Positions 48,542 to 59,053 are shown, numbered from the stretch's first letter. The stretch is 64,000 nucleotides of DNA from a candidate division SR1 bacterium (GCA_026397475.1 JAPLUT010000004.1:1-64000), one strand, 5' to 3'. The notes: generated from the sequence alone by a model not told the origin. Translations and numbers: made by a program.

Positions 48542-49048
48542 ATGACAGAAACTGCATTAGTGCTTATCGACTATCAAACAGAGTGGACCAATCCAGAAAG
48601 CGAAAATTATGTAGGCGACGTACAAGAACTTATTGGTAAGGTAAACTACCTTGTTGATCATGCGAGAACAAGAGAATATAAAATAATATATATTAAACAT
48701 AGAGAGCCTGATTGATCAGAATATTTCTGATCAGACACAAAATTTATCCCCGAATTGAAGGTGGACGATACGGATACGATTATCACCAAAAATAAAATCA
48801 GCCCTTTTTATACTACGTCATTAGAAGCAGAACTGGTAGGAATCAAGCAGGTTATTGTTTGTTGAATACTAACGAACCTATGCGTAAGAAGTTTCATCCA
48901 AGATGCTTATGATAGAGACTTTAAAATCACCGTCATCAAAGATTGTTGTATAGCCCACACAGAGGAGATCCAGGAATTTACATTTTATGATCTTGCTCAG
49001 ACGAGAGAAGAGATAGAATTTATAAATTTAAAAGAGTTCGTAGAATAA
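48542..49048 (+). CDS. Isochorismatase-family (cysteine) hydrolase
   Basis: 168 residues, stop TAA. The catalytic triad pattern is visible: Asp in ALVLIDYQTEW (residue ~10), Lys in TKNKISPFYTTSLE, and Cys in VIVCGILTNLCVRSFIQDAY (LCV Cys), followed by VIKDCCIAH. The family includes nicotinamidases and other amidohydrolases; nicotinamidase is plausible but not shown by a specific residue. Three Gly are TGA, so it is a native gene between two TGA-free units. Confidence 0.85.
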
Positions 49049-49070
49049 GAGCATATACCACGCAATGCGC

Positions 49071-49098
49071 TTGATATTTGGCAGGAAATCTGTATGCT
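49071..49098 (+). promoter_or_regulatory. Promoter for 49136-49621
   Basis: TTGATA, 16 nt, TATGCT; leader AATAAATAAAAAAACC. Confidence 0.45.
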
Positions 49099-49135
49099 TT
49101 TGACCTAAATAAATAAAAAAACCAAAAAAAAATTT

Positions 49136-49621
49136 ATGAAAAAAGTAATAATTATTATCGCGCTTGCGCTTGGCTGCTACCTAAAAATAACTGCGCAGTC
49201 GTTATCTCCAGAACTAGAGGAGATTACTTTCCAACTGGAACATTTTCAAATTCAACTTCAATCTTCGAAGCTAGATGACCAGCAAACTAAGCAGATTATC
49301 GGGCAGATAAGAGACTTGGCTAAGAGAAAAGATAGCCTAATGGCTCTTTCTCTTAAAGAAAATGAAGTAATCATACTGACAAGTATGGTAGAAAAAGGCG
49401 GTTACTTGATCTGCTCACAGGCGACCATTATGTACAATGAAAAGCTTCCTTATGTGGAAGCAATCATCTATAGTGATGCCTTCGGCCCTAACAAAAAGAT
49501 TAGCCGAAAGGTTAAGTACAAAAAAGGCCAAGTAATTAAATTTAAAAAGGGAGAGAATTATATTGCATTACAATCTCCAACAGGCAAAACATTAAATCAA
49601 ATTAAAGAGTTTATGCCCTGA
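49136..49621 (+). CDS. TGA-terminated secreted protein in foreign island
   Basis: 161 residues, ending in TGA at 49619. A signal peptide MKKVIIIIALALGCYLKITA is followed by QSLSPELEE, with the x-Ala-Gln cleavage region common in Bacteroidota. Residues 25-70 are a Gln/Leu-rich helix, followed by a small beta-rich domain (GGYLICSQATIMY to YIALQSPTGKT). The eight Gly all use GGN. A perfect hairpin terminator begins 26 bp after the TGA; in code 25 the protein would instead gain 18 residues read through the terminator to a TAA at 49673. That makes TGA the intended stop and suggests import from a standard-code organism. Family unknown. Confidence 0.65.
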   Translation: MKKVIIIIALALGCYLKITAQSLSPELEEITFQLEHFQIQLQSSKLDDQQTKQIIGQIRDLAKRKDSLMALSLKENEVIILTSMVEKGGYLICSQATIMYNEKLPYVEAIIYSDAFGPNKKISRKVKYKKGQVIKFKKGENYIALQSPTGKTLNQIKEFMP

Positions 49622-49647
49622 TTCATCCCTAAAATCAACAAATTTTT

Positions 49648-49673
49648 TCTCCAGTTCCCTGGAGATTTTTTTT
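49648..49673 (+). terminator. Terminator after 49136-49621
   Basis: Stem TCTCCAG / CTGGAGA with loop TTCC, then T8. Confidence 0.85.
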
Positions 49674-49675
49674 AA

Positions 49676-50019
49676 ATGAGACAATAGAGTCTTTCAGGGA
49701 CGATCCCTCCAAAAATTTATTTATTTACAAACGCTCCGCTAGGCTCACTTTTGGCATTACCCCAAAAGTAAGCAAAAACTCTAGCCAGATGCGAAACTCA
49801 GAATGGAATCTTTATATATACATGACCTACCAACTCGACTCCGTCCCACCTATGGTGGGGCCCACTTCGTCTCGTTCTATTTTACTTCTTTATCTCCATT
49901 TGGATTACTATCTCGTGGCGTGCATCTGGCCACAGCAATATAGCTATTTTGGTTTCTTATATATAAAATATTAGGAGATAAATTTATTCCTAGTAATTTT
50001 CTCCTGAAATTTTCTATAC
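49676..50019. other. Non-coding stretch between the two island genes
   Basis: About 340 bp without a convincing gene on either strand. It has several small inverted repeats (ACTTTTGGcattacCCCAAAAGT near 49748-49770; CCCACCtatGGTGGGG near 49846-49861) and looks less AT-rich than its surroundings. The style resembles intergenic DNA with hairpin elements; no known element identified. Confidence 0.4.
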
Positions 50020-50046
50020 AAAAAAAGCCTCTCAAATACGAGAGGC
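50020..50046 (-). terminator. Terminator of the T9SS-type protein gene
   Basis: Stem GCCTCT / AGAGGC with loop CAAATACG and A6 on plus (U6 on minus). The first base after the stem is 2 nt from the gene's TGA stop. Confidence 0.88.
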
Positions 50047-50048
50047 CA

Positions 50049-51986
50049 TCATTTTACAATGATTTTTATTATTGTTTGGTTTCCATCCTGAGCAAGTATG
50101 CTCAAAAAATAAATCCCAGAACTCAGCTCTGGATGAAGGAGATTATGACCGATACTTGTCGTTTGGAAAACCGTACGACCTACAACATCAGTTATAATGA
50201 TTCCAATTTCCTCACTGCTTTCTACGTTTAGTTCATCCGAGAATGGATTTGGCCAAACGCTATAGCTTGCATTAGATGCACACTCAACAACGATTAGTGG
50301 GAACAGCTCTTCGTGCCCATTGTAATCTGTCTGTTTCAGGCGGTAATACTTTATCCCATGACTTTCTTCAAGCGACAGCTCATAATTATTGGTCCAGCTA
50401 CTGTTTCCAGCGCCTTGGACTTTTTTTACAAGTTGCCAATGTATCGCGTCAGTACTTTTCTCAATACTGAAGTAATCATTGTTGGTCTCTGTAGCAGTAC
50501 TCCACTTAAGTACTATCGTACCTGCTTCGCAGCTTCCTGTAAAGGAAAGGAGCGAGATGGGTAGAGGATCAGTAGGAAAGTAAAGTTTTACTATCCAGAA
50601 GTCAAAAGATGTTCCGCCAGAAGTCCCGTGATGCCCTGATACTTGACCACCACTAGATGCAGAATGTCCAGCAATGATATATCCACCATCACTAGTTTCC
50701 TGACCTGATAAAGCCTGATCGCTCGAAGTTCCTCCTAATGACTTTTCCCATTGAATAATTCCTGCATTATCAAGCTTTATAACCCAATAGTCAGTACCAC
50801 CAGAAGGAATAGGATGCTTTCTATTGCCTACAATGCTATCAATAGATGCAGAATATCCGACAAGAATATAACCACCATCCGATGTTTGTTTGATAGAACG
50901 TGCGTTATCGCTTCCACTTCCTCCTAATGATTTCTCCCATTGAATAGTATCTAAAGACGGATTAAGTTTTACAACCCAATAGTCAGTACCACCAGAGGGA
51001 ATAGGGTGTTTTCTGTCACTAAGGATGCTATCTGAATTTGAACTTCCAGCAACGATATAGCCACCATCCGATGTTTGTTGGATAAAATATGCATTATCAC
51101 TTCCGGTTCCTCCGATAGATCTTTGATGTTGAATGGTGTCTAGAGATGGATTAAGTTTTACAATCCAGTAGTCTTCTAGAGATGTCCCATGATGCGCCGT
51201 GATGTTGATATCAGTCGACGATGACCATCCAGCAACGATATAACCACCATCCGATGTTTGTTGAATAGATGTTGCTTTATCGCTACTCGTTCCACCCATA
51301 GATCTTTGATACTGAATTATTCCAAGACTACTAAGTTTTACAATCCAATAATCTTCTGATCCTATATGTCCAGAAACATTCACATCGTTAGAAAGTGAAT
51401 ATCCAGCAACGATATAACCACCATCCGATGTTTGTTGAATAGCTGTTGCTCTTTCGTTGTTCGTTCCTCCTAATGACTTTTCCCATAATATGGTTCCTGA
51501 AGGATCTAATTTTACTATCCAATAGTCTTCTGCTCCTGGACGAGGAGTTGAAACGTTGAAATTGTTAGAATTTGACCATCCAGCAACGATATACCCACCA
51601 TCTGATGTTTGTTGAACAGCATTGGCGACTTCGTTATTAGACCCACCATAGGATTTTTGCCAAAGAGTGTCGCCTAATGAAGTAAGTCTCACAATCCAGT
51701 AGTCGCTACCTCCATGACGCATAGTTACATAACCATCCGCGGTATTTGAACTGTTTCCTACAACGATATAGCCACCATCCGATGTTTGTTGAATACAAAA
51801 TGCGTTTTCTAACGCTGTACTCCCTAAGGATTTTTGCCATTCGATACTAGGTGCTTGTGCATACAGCATTACCGTTCCTAAAAACAGCAATGTTACAATA
51901 AGTTTCTTCCAAGGCGAAGAAGTAGCCGCTTCTGAGTTTAATTTCCACGAGCTAGGACTTCTTTTAAGATTTAACATATTTTTCAT
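50049..51986 (-). CDS. T9SS-sorted repeat protein, standard-code gene
   Basis: 645 residues, stop TGA. A signal peptide near residues 20-48 (KKLIVTLLFLGTVMLYAQ) precedes about nine ~50-residue repeats of the pattern TSDGGYIVAGxS ... DYWIVKLxxxG ... WEKSLGGS, a family common in Bacteroidota. A fibronectin-like part follows (LLSFTGSCEAGTIVLKWSTA), then a type A T9SS sorting domain (VWPNPFSDELNVES to LSSGIYFLSILAQDGN). All 71 Gly use GGN. If TGA were Gly, translation would run through the terminator to a TAA at 49971, adding 26 residues. No T9SS machinery is seen here, and this transport system is not expected in Absconditabacteria. An upstream ATG at 52028 overlaps the promoter. Confidence 0.88.
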   Translation of the reverse strand: MKNMLNLKRSPSSWKLNSEAATSSPWKKLIVTLLFLGTVMLYAQAPSIEWQKSLGSTALENAFCIQQTSDGGYIVVGNSSNTADGYVTMRHGGSDYWIVRLTSLGDTLWQKSYGGSNNEVANAVQQTSDGGYIVAGWSNSNNFNVSTPRPGAEDYWIVKLDPSGTILWEKSLGGTNNERATAIQQTSDGGYIVAGYSLSNDVNVSGHIGSEDYWIVKLSSLGIIQYQRSMGGTSSDKATSIQQTSDGGYIVAGWSSSTDINITAHHGTSLEDYWIVKLNPSLDTIQHQRSIGGTGSDNAYFIQQTSDGGYIVAGSSNSDSILSDRKHPIPSGGTDYWVVKLNPSLDTIQWEKSLGGSGSDNARSIKQTSDGGYILVGYSASIDSIVGNRKHPIPSGGTDYWVIKLDNAGIIQWEKSLGGTSSDQALSGQETSDGGYIIAGHSASSGGQVSGHHGTSGGTSFDFWIVKLYFPTDPLPISLLSFTGSCEAGTIVLKWSTATETNNDYFSIEKSTDAIHWQLVKKVQGAGNSSWTNNYELSLEESHGIKYYRLKQTDYNGHEELFPLIVVECASNASYSVWPNPFSDELNVESSEEIGIIITDVVGRTVFQTTSIGHNLLHPELSSGIYFLSILAQDGNQTIIKIIVK

Positions 51987-52009
51987 ATTTGTTTTTATTT
52001 GTACCGATA

Positions 52010-52037
52010 TATATAAGGAAATTGACATAATTTACAA
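52010..52037 (-). promoter_or_regulatory. Possible promoter of the T9SS-type gene
   Basis: On minus: TTGTAA, 16 nt, TATATA, then the leader ACAAATAAAAACAAAT before the ATG at 51986. Confidence 0.4.
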
Positions 52038-52092
52038 GTAATGTTTGATATATTGGGCTGAAAAACAGCTTTTTGGCTTTACCTGTAAAAAT

Positions 52093-52120
52093 AAAAAAAT
52101 ATTGCCGTAAAGGGCAATAT
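52093..52120 (-). terminator. Terminator of nrdR
   Basis: Stem ATATTGCC / GGGCAATAT with loop GTAAA; A7 on plus gives U7 on minus. Confidence 0.85.
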
Positions 52121-52143
52121 CTTTGGTAGTAGGAGAACGAAGT

Positions 52144-52578
52144 CTAATCGATAAACTTTTTAAAGTCCTTGAGATTATCAAAAGATTTATATACGGATGC
52201 AAATCTTACATAGACTACAGGATCCATTTTTTTTAATGCTCTGAGGACATCATCGCCAATTTCTTTGGAGGTGATTTCGTTTTTATCTATAGACCATTCT
52301 GCTTCGAGATTGTTGATAAGATTTTCTATTTGCTCTCTATCGATTTCTCTTTTTGCAAAAGCTAAGAGAATCGCTTTTTTAAGCTTTTGTCTGTCATACA
52401 TTTCTTTGCCCCCATCTTTTTTGATAACGACGAGCTCAGTAAAGCCTTTTCTTTCGAAAGTCGTAAATCTATGTTGGCAGTATTCACATTCTCTTCTTCT
52501 TCTGATACTTTGACCATCTTCAATGACTCTTGAGTCGATGACTTTAGTTTCCATACTCTGACATTTTGGGCACTTCAT
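52144..52578 (-). CDS. nrdR: Transcriptional repressor NrdR
   Basis: 144 residues, stop TAG. Its N-terminal zinc ribbon has two Cys pairs (MKCPKC and CEYCQHRFTT) with SRVIEDGQSIRRRRECEYC between. The ATP-cone follows (VIKKDGGKEMYDRQKLKKAI, later VYVRFASVYKSFDNLKDF). It represses ribonucleotide reductase genes in response to ATP/dATP by binding NrdR boxes. Full-length and typical. No TGA codon, but it has only five Gly. Confidence 0.95.
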   Translation of the reverse strand: MKCPKCQSMETKVIDSRVIEDGQSIRRRRECEYCQHRFTTFERKGFTELVVIKKDGGKEMYDRQKLKKAILLAFAKREIDREQIENLINNLEAEWSIDKNEITSKEIGDDVLRALKKMDPVVYVRFASVYKSFDNLKDFKKFID

Positions 52579-52599
52579 GACTTTATATTAGATAAATAA

Positions 52600-52711
52600 A
52601 TGAATGATTGATGATGAATGATGAATAATTTTGGTATTTTTTTTATAAATAAATAGTTTCCATTACTCGTCCCGAGGGAGTATTAATCATTAATTTTTAA
52701 TTATTAATTAT
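52600..52711. repeat. Interspersed inverted repeat, copy d
   Basis: TGATGAATGATGAATAATTTTGG on the left and TATTAATCATTAATTTTTAA on the right, in the nrdR upstream gap. Confidence 0.45.
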
Positions 52712-52713
52712 TT

Positions 52714-54924
52714 TTATTGTGGCATGAGGAACCTCTTATTATAATACGTAATATTTTTTATAAATCATTTGAATCGTAAGATATCTTCACTGATAATTTT
52801 TTTCCTAATTTCTTCAAGGCCTTTCTTGCCAGAAAATGCTATTCGATTATCGTAGCCTATTTTGAGATACTCCTTATTATCATCTATTTCTATCCAGTGC
52901 TTAATAATCTCATTGAAGTCTGCTTGGAGATCGTTGATGATTTTTATTATTTTTTTATGGTAGTATTCGTCGATATTTAATATGTCTTGAACGTATATAT
53001 TCAGTAAAAGATCAGGTGAAAATTTAGTATTTTTTATTTGTGCTTGATCTCTTAGATAGGTAATATAAATGAGAAATCATGAAAAGGTCTCTCTTATGGA
53101 AGAAAAGATTCCCAAGATTACCATATCAGAATACTCTTTTTTGAGGTTGATTTTATTTTCCACAATTGCTCTAAAAAATTTTTTACTGATCCGAAAATCT
53201 AGGTTATATATATTTTCTTTGATATGATAGATATCTGACTCGCTAAGTCCCTTATTCAATATTTTAATAAAATTTTTCTGTTCCAAATTTTCAGCAATGT
53301 CTTGATATACTGAGAGTATAAATTGAGCATCTGAAAGTTTTACCATCTCAGAAATTTCTTGTCCTATGAGTCATTTAAATATCTCTATTATTTTTTTATT
53401 TTTGATATAGAGTCTTATATCCTTCGGATTAATATCCTGTAAAATCGTAGCAATGCAGGTCTCATCAAAAGATTTGAGAAGGCTAATATTGGAGTAAATG
53501 TTCTTGATATCCGTTTTGTGAGGCAAGAAAAATTTTTGTTTTCCTGCTCTTACATTTTCTGAGGTATGTTTGTAGAAGAAAACATTTTTCCCGTATTGAT
53601 AGAGGAGTCCTCCATAATACAATAAGGTATTGTTTTTTTCTTTTTTTTCTCCATCTGAAGCACTTATTCCTTGGATAATGGGTTTTCTAAATAGCCTTAA
53701 AAAGAAGTTATCGCCCCTAGAAACTCGTGATCATCAAATGAGGGTAATATAAAAATTTAATATTTTTTCCATCATCTTAGATTCTTTTTTTATCCTCTCC
53801 GGTATTTTGAAACTTTCAATATTTTCTACATCTTCTCCTATCGAGGACATAAGATCATTCAGATCTTCTTTGATTTCTCCGTGAGCATCTTGATCTCTAA
53901 AAACCGTAATAATATATTTTTGTACGCCTCAGAAAAAATTCTTTTTGAAATTTCTATAGTCGGTAATGTAGAGTAAGAAGTCTTCTAGCTGAGTATCATC
54001 TTTACGGAAGCTTTTGATGAATCCATCAAGTATTTTTTTATCAAAAATTTTGGAAATTACCGTGTCGGTAATCAAAAACATATCAGAATCGATAAAAAGG
54101 TATCTCAATAGAATGTCTGCAGGAAGCACAGATTGCATGATTTTAGTTTCTACGCTAGAAAAGGTTTTTTTACCCGTATATTCTTTGTGGTTTGCGACAA
54201 ATTCTGCATAAATACTTTTTGCATCACCTTTAAGCTCATCATAAAACAATCGAGAATAGAAGTCTTTATCAGTTACATCTTCATGCACGAAGATATCGTT
54301 AAAATTTTTATATACAGCAAAAAGAAGGAAGAATAATTCTATATGATTGAGTAATTCTTTTTTTAGTGTTTTGATAATCACGGGATCGGCTTTTTTTCAC
54401 GTTTGTTGAAAAACAAATTCATAAAAAGAGAACATGGTTTCGACAAACCAGTTATAGTTAGTTTCCCTGTCCGTGTACGGGAATACTTTAATCCTTGAAA
54501 GAAAAACAAAACTTAACAAAAAAATAGTATAGAGAAAATTGAGATAATATTCTGGCGGATATGCCCTAAAAATATCCTTTACATAAAGCGCTGCTACCAA
54601 AGATAAATTGTTAGCGACATTTGCTGGAGAGAAAAATCTATAGCCATTAAGGTTTGCTGTAGAGCAGTAGCCATAATAGGTATCCATATCTTTTGCTTTT
54701 ATATTATTGTTTTCTCCAAATCAAATTTTAAACTCAAAAGGATCGATCGCAATATCGAAAATATTCAGTTTATAATTTTCTACAATTTTTCTATTGATGA
54801 CAGAAAAAAACTCTTTTGTTGAAATAAACGAAATAAACATGCTTGCCGGATTAATGGTCTGTGAGATTATTTCGTCAGGGAAAAGTGACAGAAGAACTCT
54901 TTTGAAGAGTTGCATATTGGGCAT
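52714..54924 (-). CDS. 736-residue hypothetical protein
   Basis: One code-25 frame, stop TAA. It has no signal peptide. The sequence is Lys/Phe/Ile-rich and strongly helical. One clear hydrophobic segment (EYYLNFLYTIFLLSFVFLSR, about residues 125-145) may be a membrane helix. Few Gly, some TGA-encoded. The ATG at 54924 is 16 bp from the FKBP lipoprotein gene stop, so the two are probably co-transcribed (FKBP upstream). I do not recognise the family. Confidence 0.65.
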
Positions 54925-54940
54925 TTAAAGCGTTAAAATA

Positions 54941-55444
54941 TTATTGTTTGGCAAGAATAGTGATTTTGAATTGTAGCGTCTCTCGTGTTTGTCTAGGATT
55001 TATATCAAAGAGGACAAGGGAATTCCCATTCGCGTCTTTTTCAGTTCATTTTACGATTCCTTCGATATCTCCTAGTTTCTGCATCTTTCAGTTTTCTGGT
55101 TTGATGCTGAGCTTGTCAAAGATAAGTTGAGAAATTTTTTGTATCTTGTTCGTGTCATACATTTTTCCATATCATTTTTCAGGCGTGATAGAAACGGTTT
55201 TGGTAGCTCATATTTTCATTCCCACAACATCTTCATCGATTCATACAATAACTTGTCATGATCCTACAGTAAACATCAGGGGAGTCTGCTCTGTATTTTG
55301 ATCGAAAATCTTTCCGTCAGGGAAAGTGGCAATATAACTAATAGAAATTAAATCTCATGATTTTACCGTATTTTTATTGGCACATCATGTAATTACAAAA
55401 GCACAAAGTGATGCAAGAAACAAGAAACTAACAATTTTTTTCAT
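54941..55444 (-). CDS. FKBP-type peptidyl-prolyl isomerase lipoprotein
   Basis: 167 residues, stop TAA. A lipoprotein signal FLASLCAFVITGCANK has lipobox ITGC, whose Gly is TGA-encoded. The FKBP core follows: GDLISISYIATFPDGKIFDQ, PLMFTVGSGQVIVGIDEDVV, GMKIGATKTVSITPEKGYG, then a SlyD-like flap and a C-terminal strand (LQFKITILAKQ). It should act outside the membrane in folding of secreted proteins, of which this genome encodes many. Catalytic aromatic positions are only partly conserved. Confidence 0.87.
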
Positions 55445-55512
55445 GGTTTTGTTTTATAGGGGATAAATACTATTATATTTAAGCATATATGCTAGCAATT
55501 CAATTCAAAATA

Positions 55513-55929
55513 TTATTTACTGATCTTGTTGAGGATAAACTTTTTCCAGGATTCTTGAGGACTATTCACCGTTTTATCTTGATAATCCACATAAGGCGTA
55601 GTGCTTGTGCTTCAGCTATTTGCTTGTTGCTTTTGATACATATCCTCAAACTTGATAATATGCTCATTATCCAAAAGCATATTGTTCTCATGTTCCAAAA
55701 AGTATTTTGCATAGTCAGACTTTTCGTAATTTACTAAAAAGTTCTGAGTAAATGCAAGTTCATCCGTTTTTACGACTTGTTCTAAATTTGCGCTCTCGAT
55801 AGCTGTTTCTATAGATACATAGTTTACATATGTCCTAATCGCAAGTATCATAGCAAAAACATCCAGAACAAGAATTCCGTATTTGATGCGATTTGGATAT
55901 TTTCTAAGCAACGCTTGTATATACTCCAT
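55513..55929 (-). CDS. Small membrane-anchored hypothetical protein
   Basis: 138 residues in code 25 (one TGA near the end), stop TAA. A single membrane helix lies at about residues 18-38 (YGILVLDVFAMILAIRTYVN) after a basic start, and the rest is helical and Glu/Asn-rich. The topology is N-in with an external C-terminal domain, or the reverse. It is upstream of the FKBP gene in the same direction. No family recognised. Confidence 0.6.
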
Positions 55930-55982
55930 AAATTTAATGAATAATGAATAATGAATGTATTTTTTTTGGTGATAACCATTTT

Positions 55983-56594
55983 CTAAATTCTAGCTGTGCT
56001 TTTTACGTAGCACTCTGTATTGCTGGATCGAAGATATCATATGTATTTCTCTGCTGGAATAAACTTGTATGGTAATGCAGTCTTGGGTTGAGAAAAGAGA
56101 ATGACGGAATTATATTTTTTCTTTGAAAGATTAGCTTTTGCGACACAAGTATCAAGGTCTCCCGATAAGATTATTTTATTATATGTAAGATAGGTATTCA
56201 ACAATTGTTTATGACAGACATCGATATTTTTGATAAATATAATGCGATCTTTGATATCCGGAAGTGTTTTTATAGCTTCTAAGCATAACTTTTCATCATC
56301 GTCATGAATAATAATTATCTGTTTATCTTTATTTTTTATAAGTTCAGCAGTATTGTTTACAACAATCGTTTGTTGCACAAGTGGTTTAGTATCCGTATAA
56401 AATTGTTCTTTCGCTTGAGGATATCAGGTAAAGAGAAGTATTTTTGATCACTGTAAAGCAAGATTTTCTATGAGTATCATAGAATAATTAGACCCTCATT
56501 CTTTGGGTGCATAGTGAATTAACATAGGGAGCCTTTCTTCCTCAAAGCGATGAAGGGTATCTCCGAGTTTTAAAAAATCTATAGTATTGGACAT
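55983..56594 (-). CDS. Hypothetical protein, possible degenerate RecA/KaiC-like fold
   Basis: 203 residues with several TGA-Gly, stop TAG. It has alternating strands and helices (SMILIENLALQGSKILLFTG, KQIIIIHDDDEKLCLEAI, NKIILSGDLDTCVAK, YNSVILFSQP) like a P-loop-type alpha/beta sheet, but the loop APKEGGSNYS lacks GKT/S. It may be a non-hydrolysing sensor or accessory protein. It is divergent from mutL across a 219-bp AT-rich gap that I see no gene in. Confidence 0.55.
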
Positions 56595-56813
56595 AAGACT
56601 AGTATAAAATATAAAGTTTAGGTCCTAAGTTTTTCAGTCTAAAATCTACATTCTAATTATCTTTAAGTATTGTTATTCTTGGTTGAAAATTCAAGCCAAA
56701 ATAATACAAATTGGAATCTTATTAAGATTAAAAACTTATTAAGATTAAAAGATTGTGATTCCTGTTTTGTTAATATTTTAATCTTCCAAATATTTTAATA
56801 TTTTAATTAATTT

Positions 56814-58538
56814 ATGCCCATCCGCAAACTCCCAGAATATCTCATTAACAGGCTCAAAGCAGGTGAAATAGTAGAAAGACCAGCTTCTATACTCAAAGAA
56901 CTCGTAGAAAATAGTCTAGATGCTTGAGCGACAACCATCAAGATAGATATTCATGATGGGGGAAAATCGCTTATCAGTGTCGAAGATAATGGATCGTGAA
57001 TAGAGCTTTCAGATATGGATTTGTTATTTGAAAGATATGCGACTTCTAAGATTCATGGAGAACAAGATCTTTTCAATCTCAGTAGTTATGGGTTTCGCTG
57101 AGAAGCTTTGGCAAGTATAGCAGAAGTTAGTAAAACGACAATTATTTCCAAGACTGAATATAGCGAAATAGGAACGAAAATTACCAAATTATGAATGGAT
57201 CCGATTATCAAACACCAACCCGTAGGATTCGTTCATGGAACTTTAGTGACCATTCAAGACCTCTTTTATAACGTGCCCGCAAGACTAAAGTTTCTCAAGT
57301 CCTCACAGACAGAATTTTTCTATTGTTATAATTATGTGGTAGACATAGCTCTTATGCATCCCGACAAAACATTTATTTTCAAGAAAAGTGATAAAATAAT
57401 TTTTGATCTTCAACCGAGAGATTCTTTGATGGAAAGGATTATGGATATTTACAAAAAGGATCGATCGAAACATATCAAAGAAATAACTCATCAAGGAGAA
57501 GAGTTCTCTCTATATGGTATCGTGGGAAATGCGCAATTGCTTTTTGGATCAGCAGAAAATATAAAAATCTATGTCAACAAAAGGCCAGTTCAAGACAAGG
57601 TTATAAGAAAAGCACTCATGGATGCTTATTACAGACAAATAGCCCCAGGAGAATATCCGCTAGCGCTTTTGATGATAGATGCGAAACCGAGTTTCGTAGA
57701 CGTCAACGTACATCCCAGAAAGCTCGAAGTGAAATTTGCTGATTCTAGAAAAGTATACGATGCCACATATTCCAACGTAAAAAATGCTTTATGAGAAAGT
57801 AGAATCTCTACGATAAGCCAGCAATTCTCTAGGATGGAAATGCCTTCGGGTGTTCCTCCTGAATCAGTATCTATGTTTGGTGTTCAAGATTTTGGGAATG
57901 TGTCTCAGCCAAATATAGCACAGGCAAATGGCTTTCAATCTAATGAGTCAGAACAACTTCGAGAAAAAGAAATAGGGGAGTATAAGGTACTAGGACAACT
58001 TCGAAATAGTTACATTATATTAGAATCTAGTGATGCGCTCTATTATATCGATCAGCATGCATTAGCAGAAAGAATATTTTTTGAAAAAATGAAAGCATCT
58101 CTAAAAGATTCTGGATGACCCGCTTCAGAGATTCTTCTTCAGCCTATTACCATAGATATTGCAAAAATCCCAGATCTTGACCAGAAGCTTGATGAGATTA
58201 ATCTGCTCGGTTTTGATGCTTCGCTTATAGGAGAAAATAAAATTGCTCTCTACTCCGTTCCGCAAATATTTTCTGTATACAAAATAGATATGGAAAAAGT
58301 GTTTAACCATATTCTATATTTAGAAGAAATTACTTTCAATACTATTTTAGACAATATATTTGCTACTCACGCATGTAAAGTTTCCATCAAAGCAGGGGAT
58401 AGGCTTTCCTTGCCAGAGATGGCTAATCTTGTAAAAGATTGATTTACCAACATTTCAGGACTTTTTGTCTGTCAGCATGGAAGGCCATTTTTTATCAAAA
58501 CAGAAAAAAAAGATATCGATAAATTTTTTGATAGATAA
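56814..58538 (+). CDS. mutL: DNA mismatch repair protein MutL
   Basis: 574 residues, stop TAA. N-terminal GHKL ATPase: IAGRIVEK-type [29 protein letters not shown], the ATP-lid motif YGFRGEALASI (its Gly is TGA-encoded) and [14 protein letters not shown] ~50-residue linker follows. The C-terminal dimerisation/endonuclease part has [13 protein letters not shown] (DQHA-x2-E-x4-E metal motif), [12 protein letters not shown] and CQHGRPFFI. It is therefore a nicking-type MutL, as in bacteria without MutH. No mutS is in the window. Confidence 0.95.
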
Positions 58539-58548
58539 AAAAAATGCT

Positions 58549-59040
58549 ATGAAAAAAGATCGTAAAAAGAATAGATTAGAAATGTTTTTGTATAAGGAGG
58601 GATATTTTTTTGTGACTATTAACGTTCAAAACCACGTGTCTGCTTTTTGACAGGTAATTGAAGATGAAATGAAGCTCAATCGGTATGGAAAAATAGTAGA
58701 GGAGTGCTGGTTGCGATTAGCACAACAATATAATTACATATCCTTGATGGATTTTGTTATTATGCCAAATCATGTGCATGCAATAATAGATATTGATCGT
58801 GATATCGTAGGGAACGGTCGCGACCGTTCCTTACAACCAAAGAGGAAAAACTTGTCATCTCTCGTGGGGGCATTTAAAACAATATCTTCGAAAAAACTCC
58901 ATGAAGCATGACTCCAATCTTTCAAACGACAAAAATCTTTTTACGATCACGTTATCCGTAACGAACAAGACCTTTTGAGAATCCAAGAGTATATTCAATT
59001 GAACCCCTATAAACGAAAAAATGATGAGTATTATAGGTAA
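58549..59040 (+). CDS. REP-associated tyrosine (Y1/TnpA-like) transposase
   Basis: 163 residues, stop TAA, 10 bp after mutL. The HUH motif NHVHAII and the catalytic-Tyr region SFYDHVIRNEQDLLRIQEYI then QLNPY identify the single-strand Y1 transposase family (RAYT). These domesticated enzymes act on REP-like hairpins and are usually single-copy. Two Gly are TGA-encoded, so it has been in this lineage long enough to be adapted. The coding sequence contains a 20-bp perfect palindrome at 58811. Confidence 0.88.
58811..58830. repeat. 20-bp perfect palindrome inside the RAYT gene
   Basis: GGAACGGTCGCGACCGTTCC reads the same on both strands. It encodes part of a Gly-Asn-Gly-Arg-Asp-Arg-Ser loop after the HUH motif. 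It may be a REP-like target that has entered the gene. Confidence 0.8.
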
Positions 59041-59053
59041 TTAATAATATATG

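Noticed and set aside
50049-52028. Start of the T9SS-type protein at 52028
   Set aside because: The extra 14 residues lie over the likely promoter and leader; the ATG at 51986 starts a normal signal peptide region and has the A-rich leader typical of the other units.
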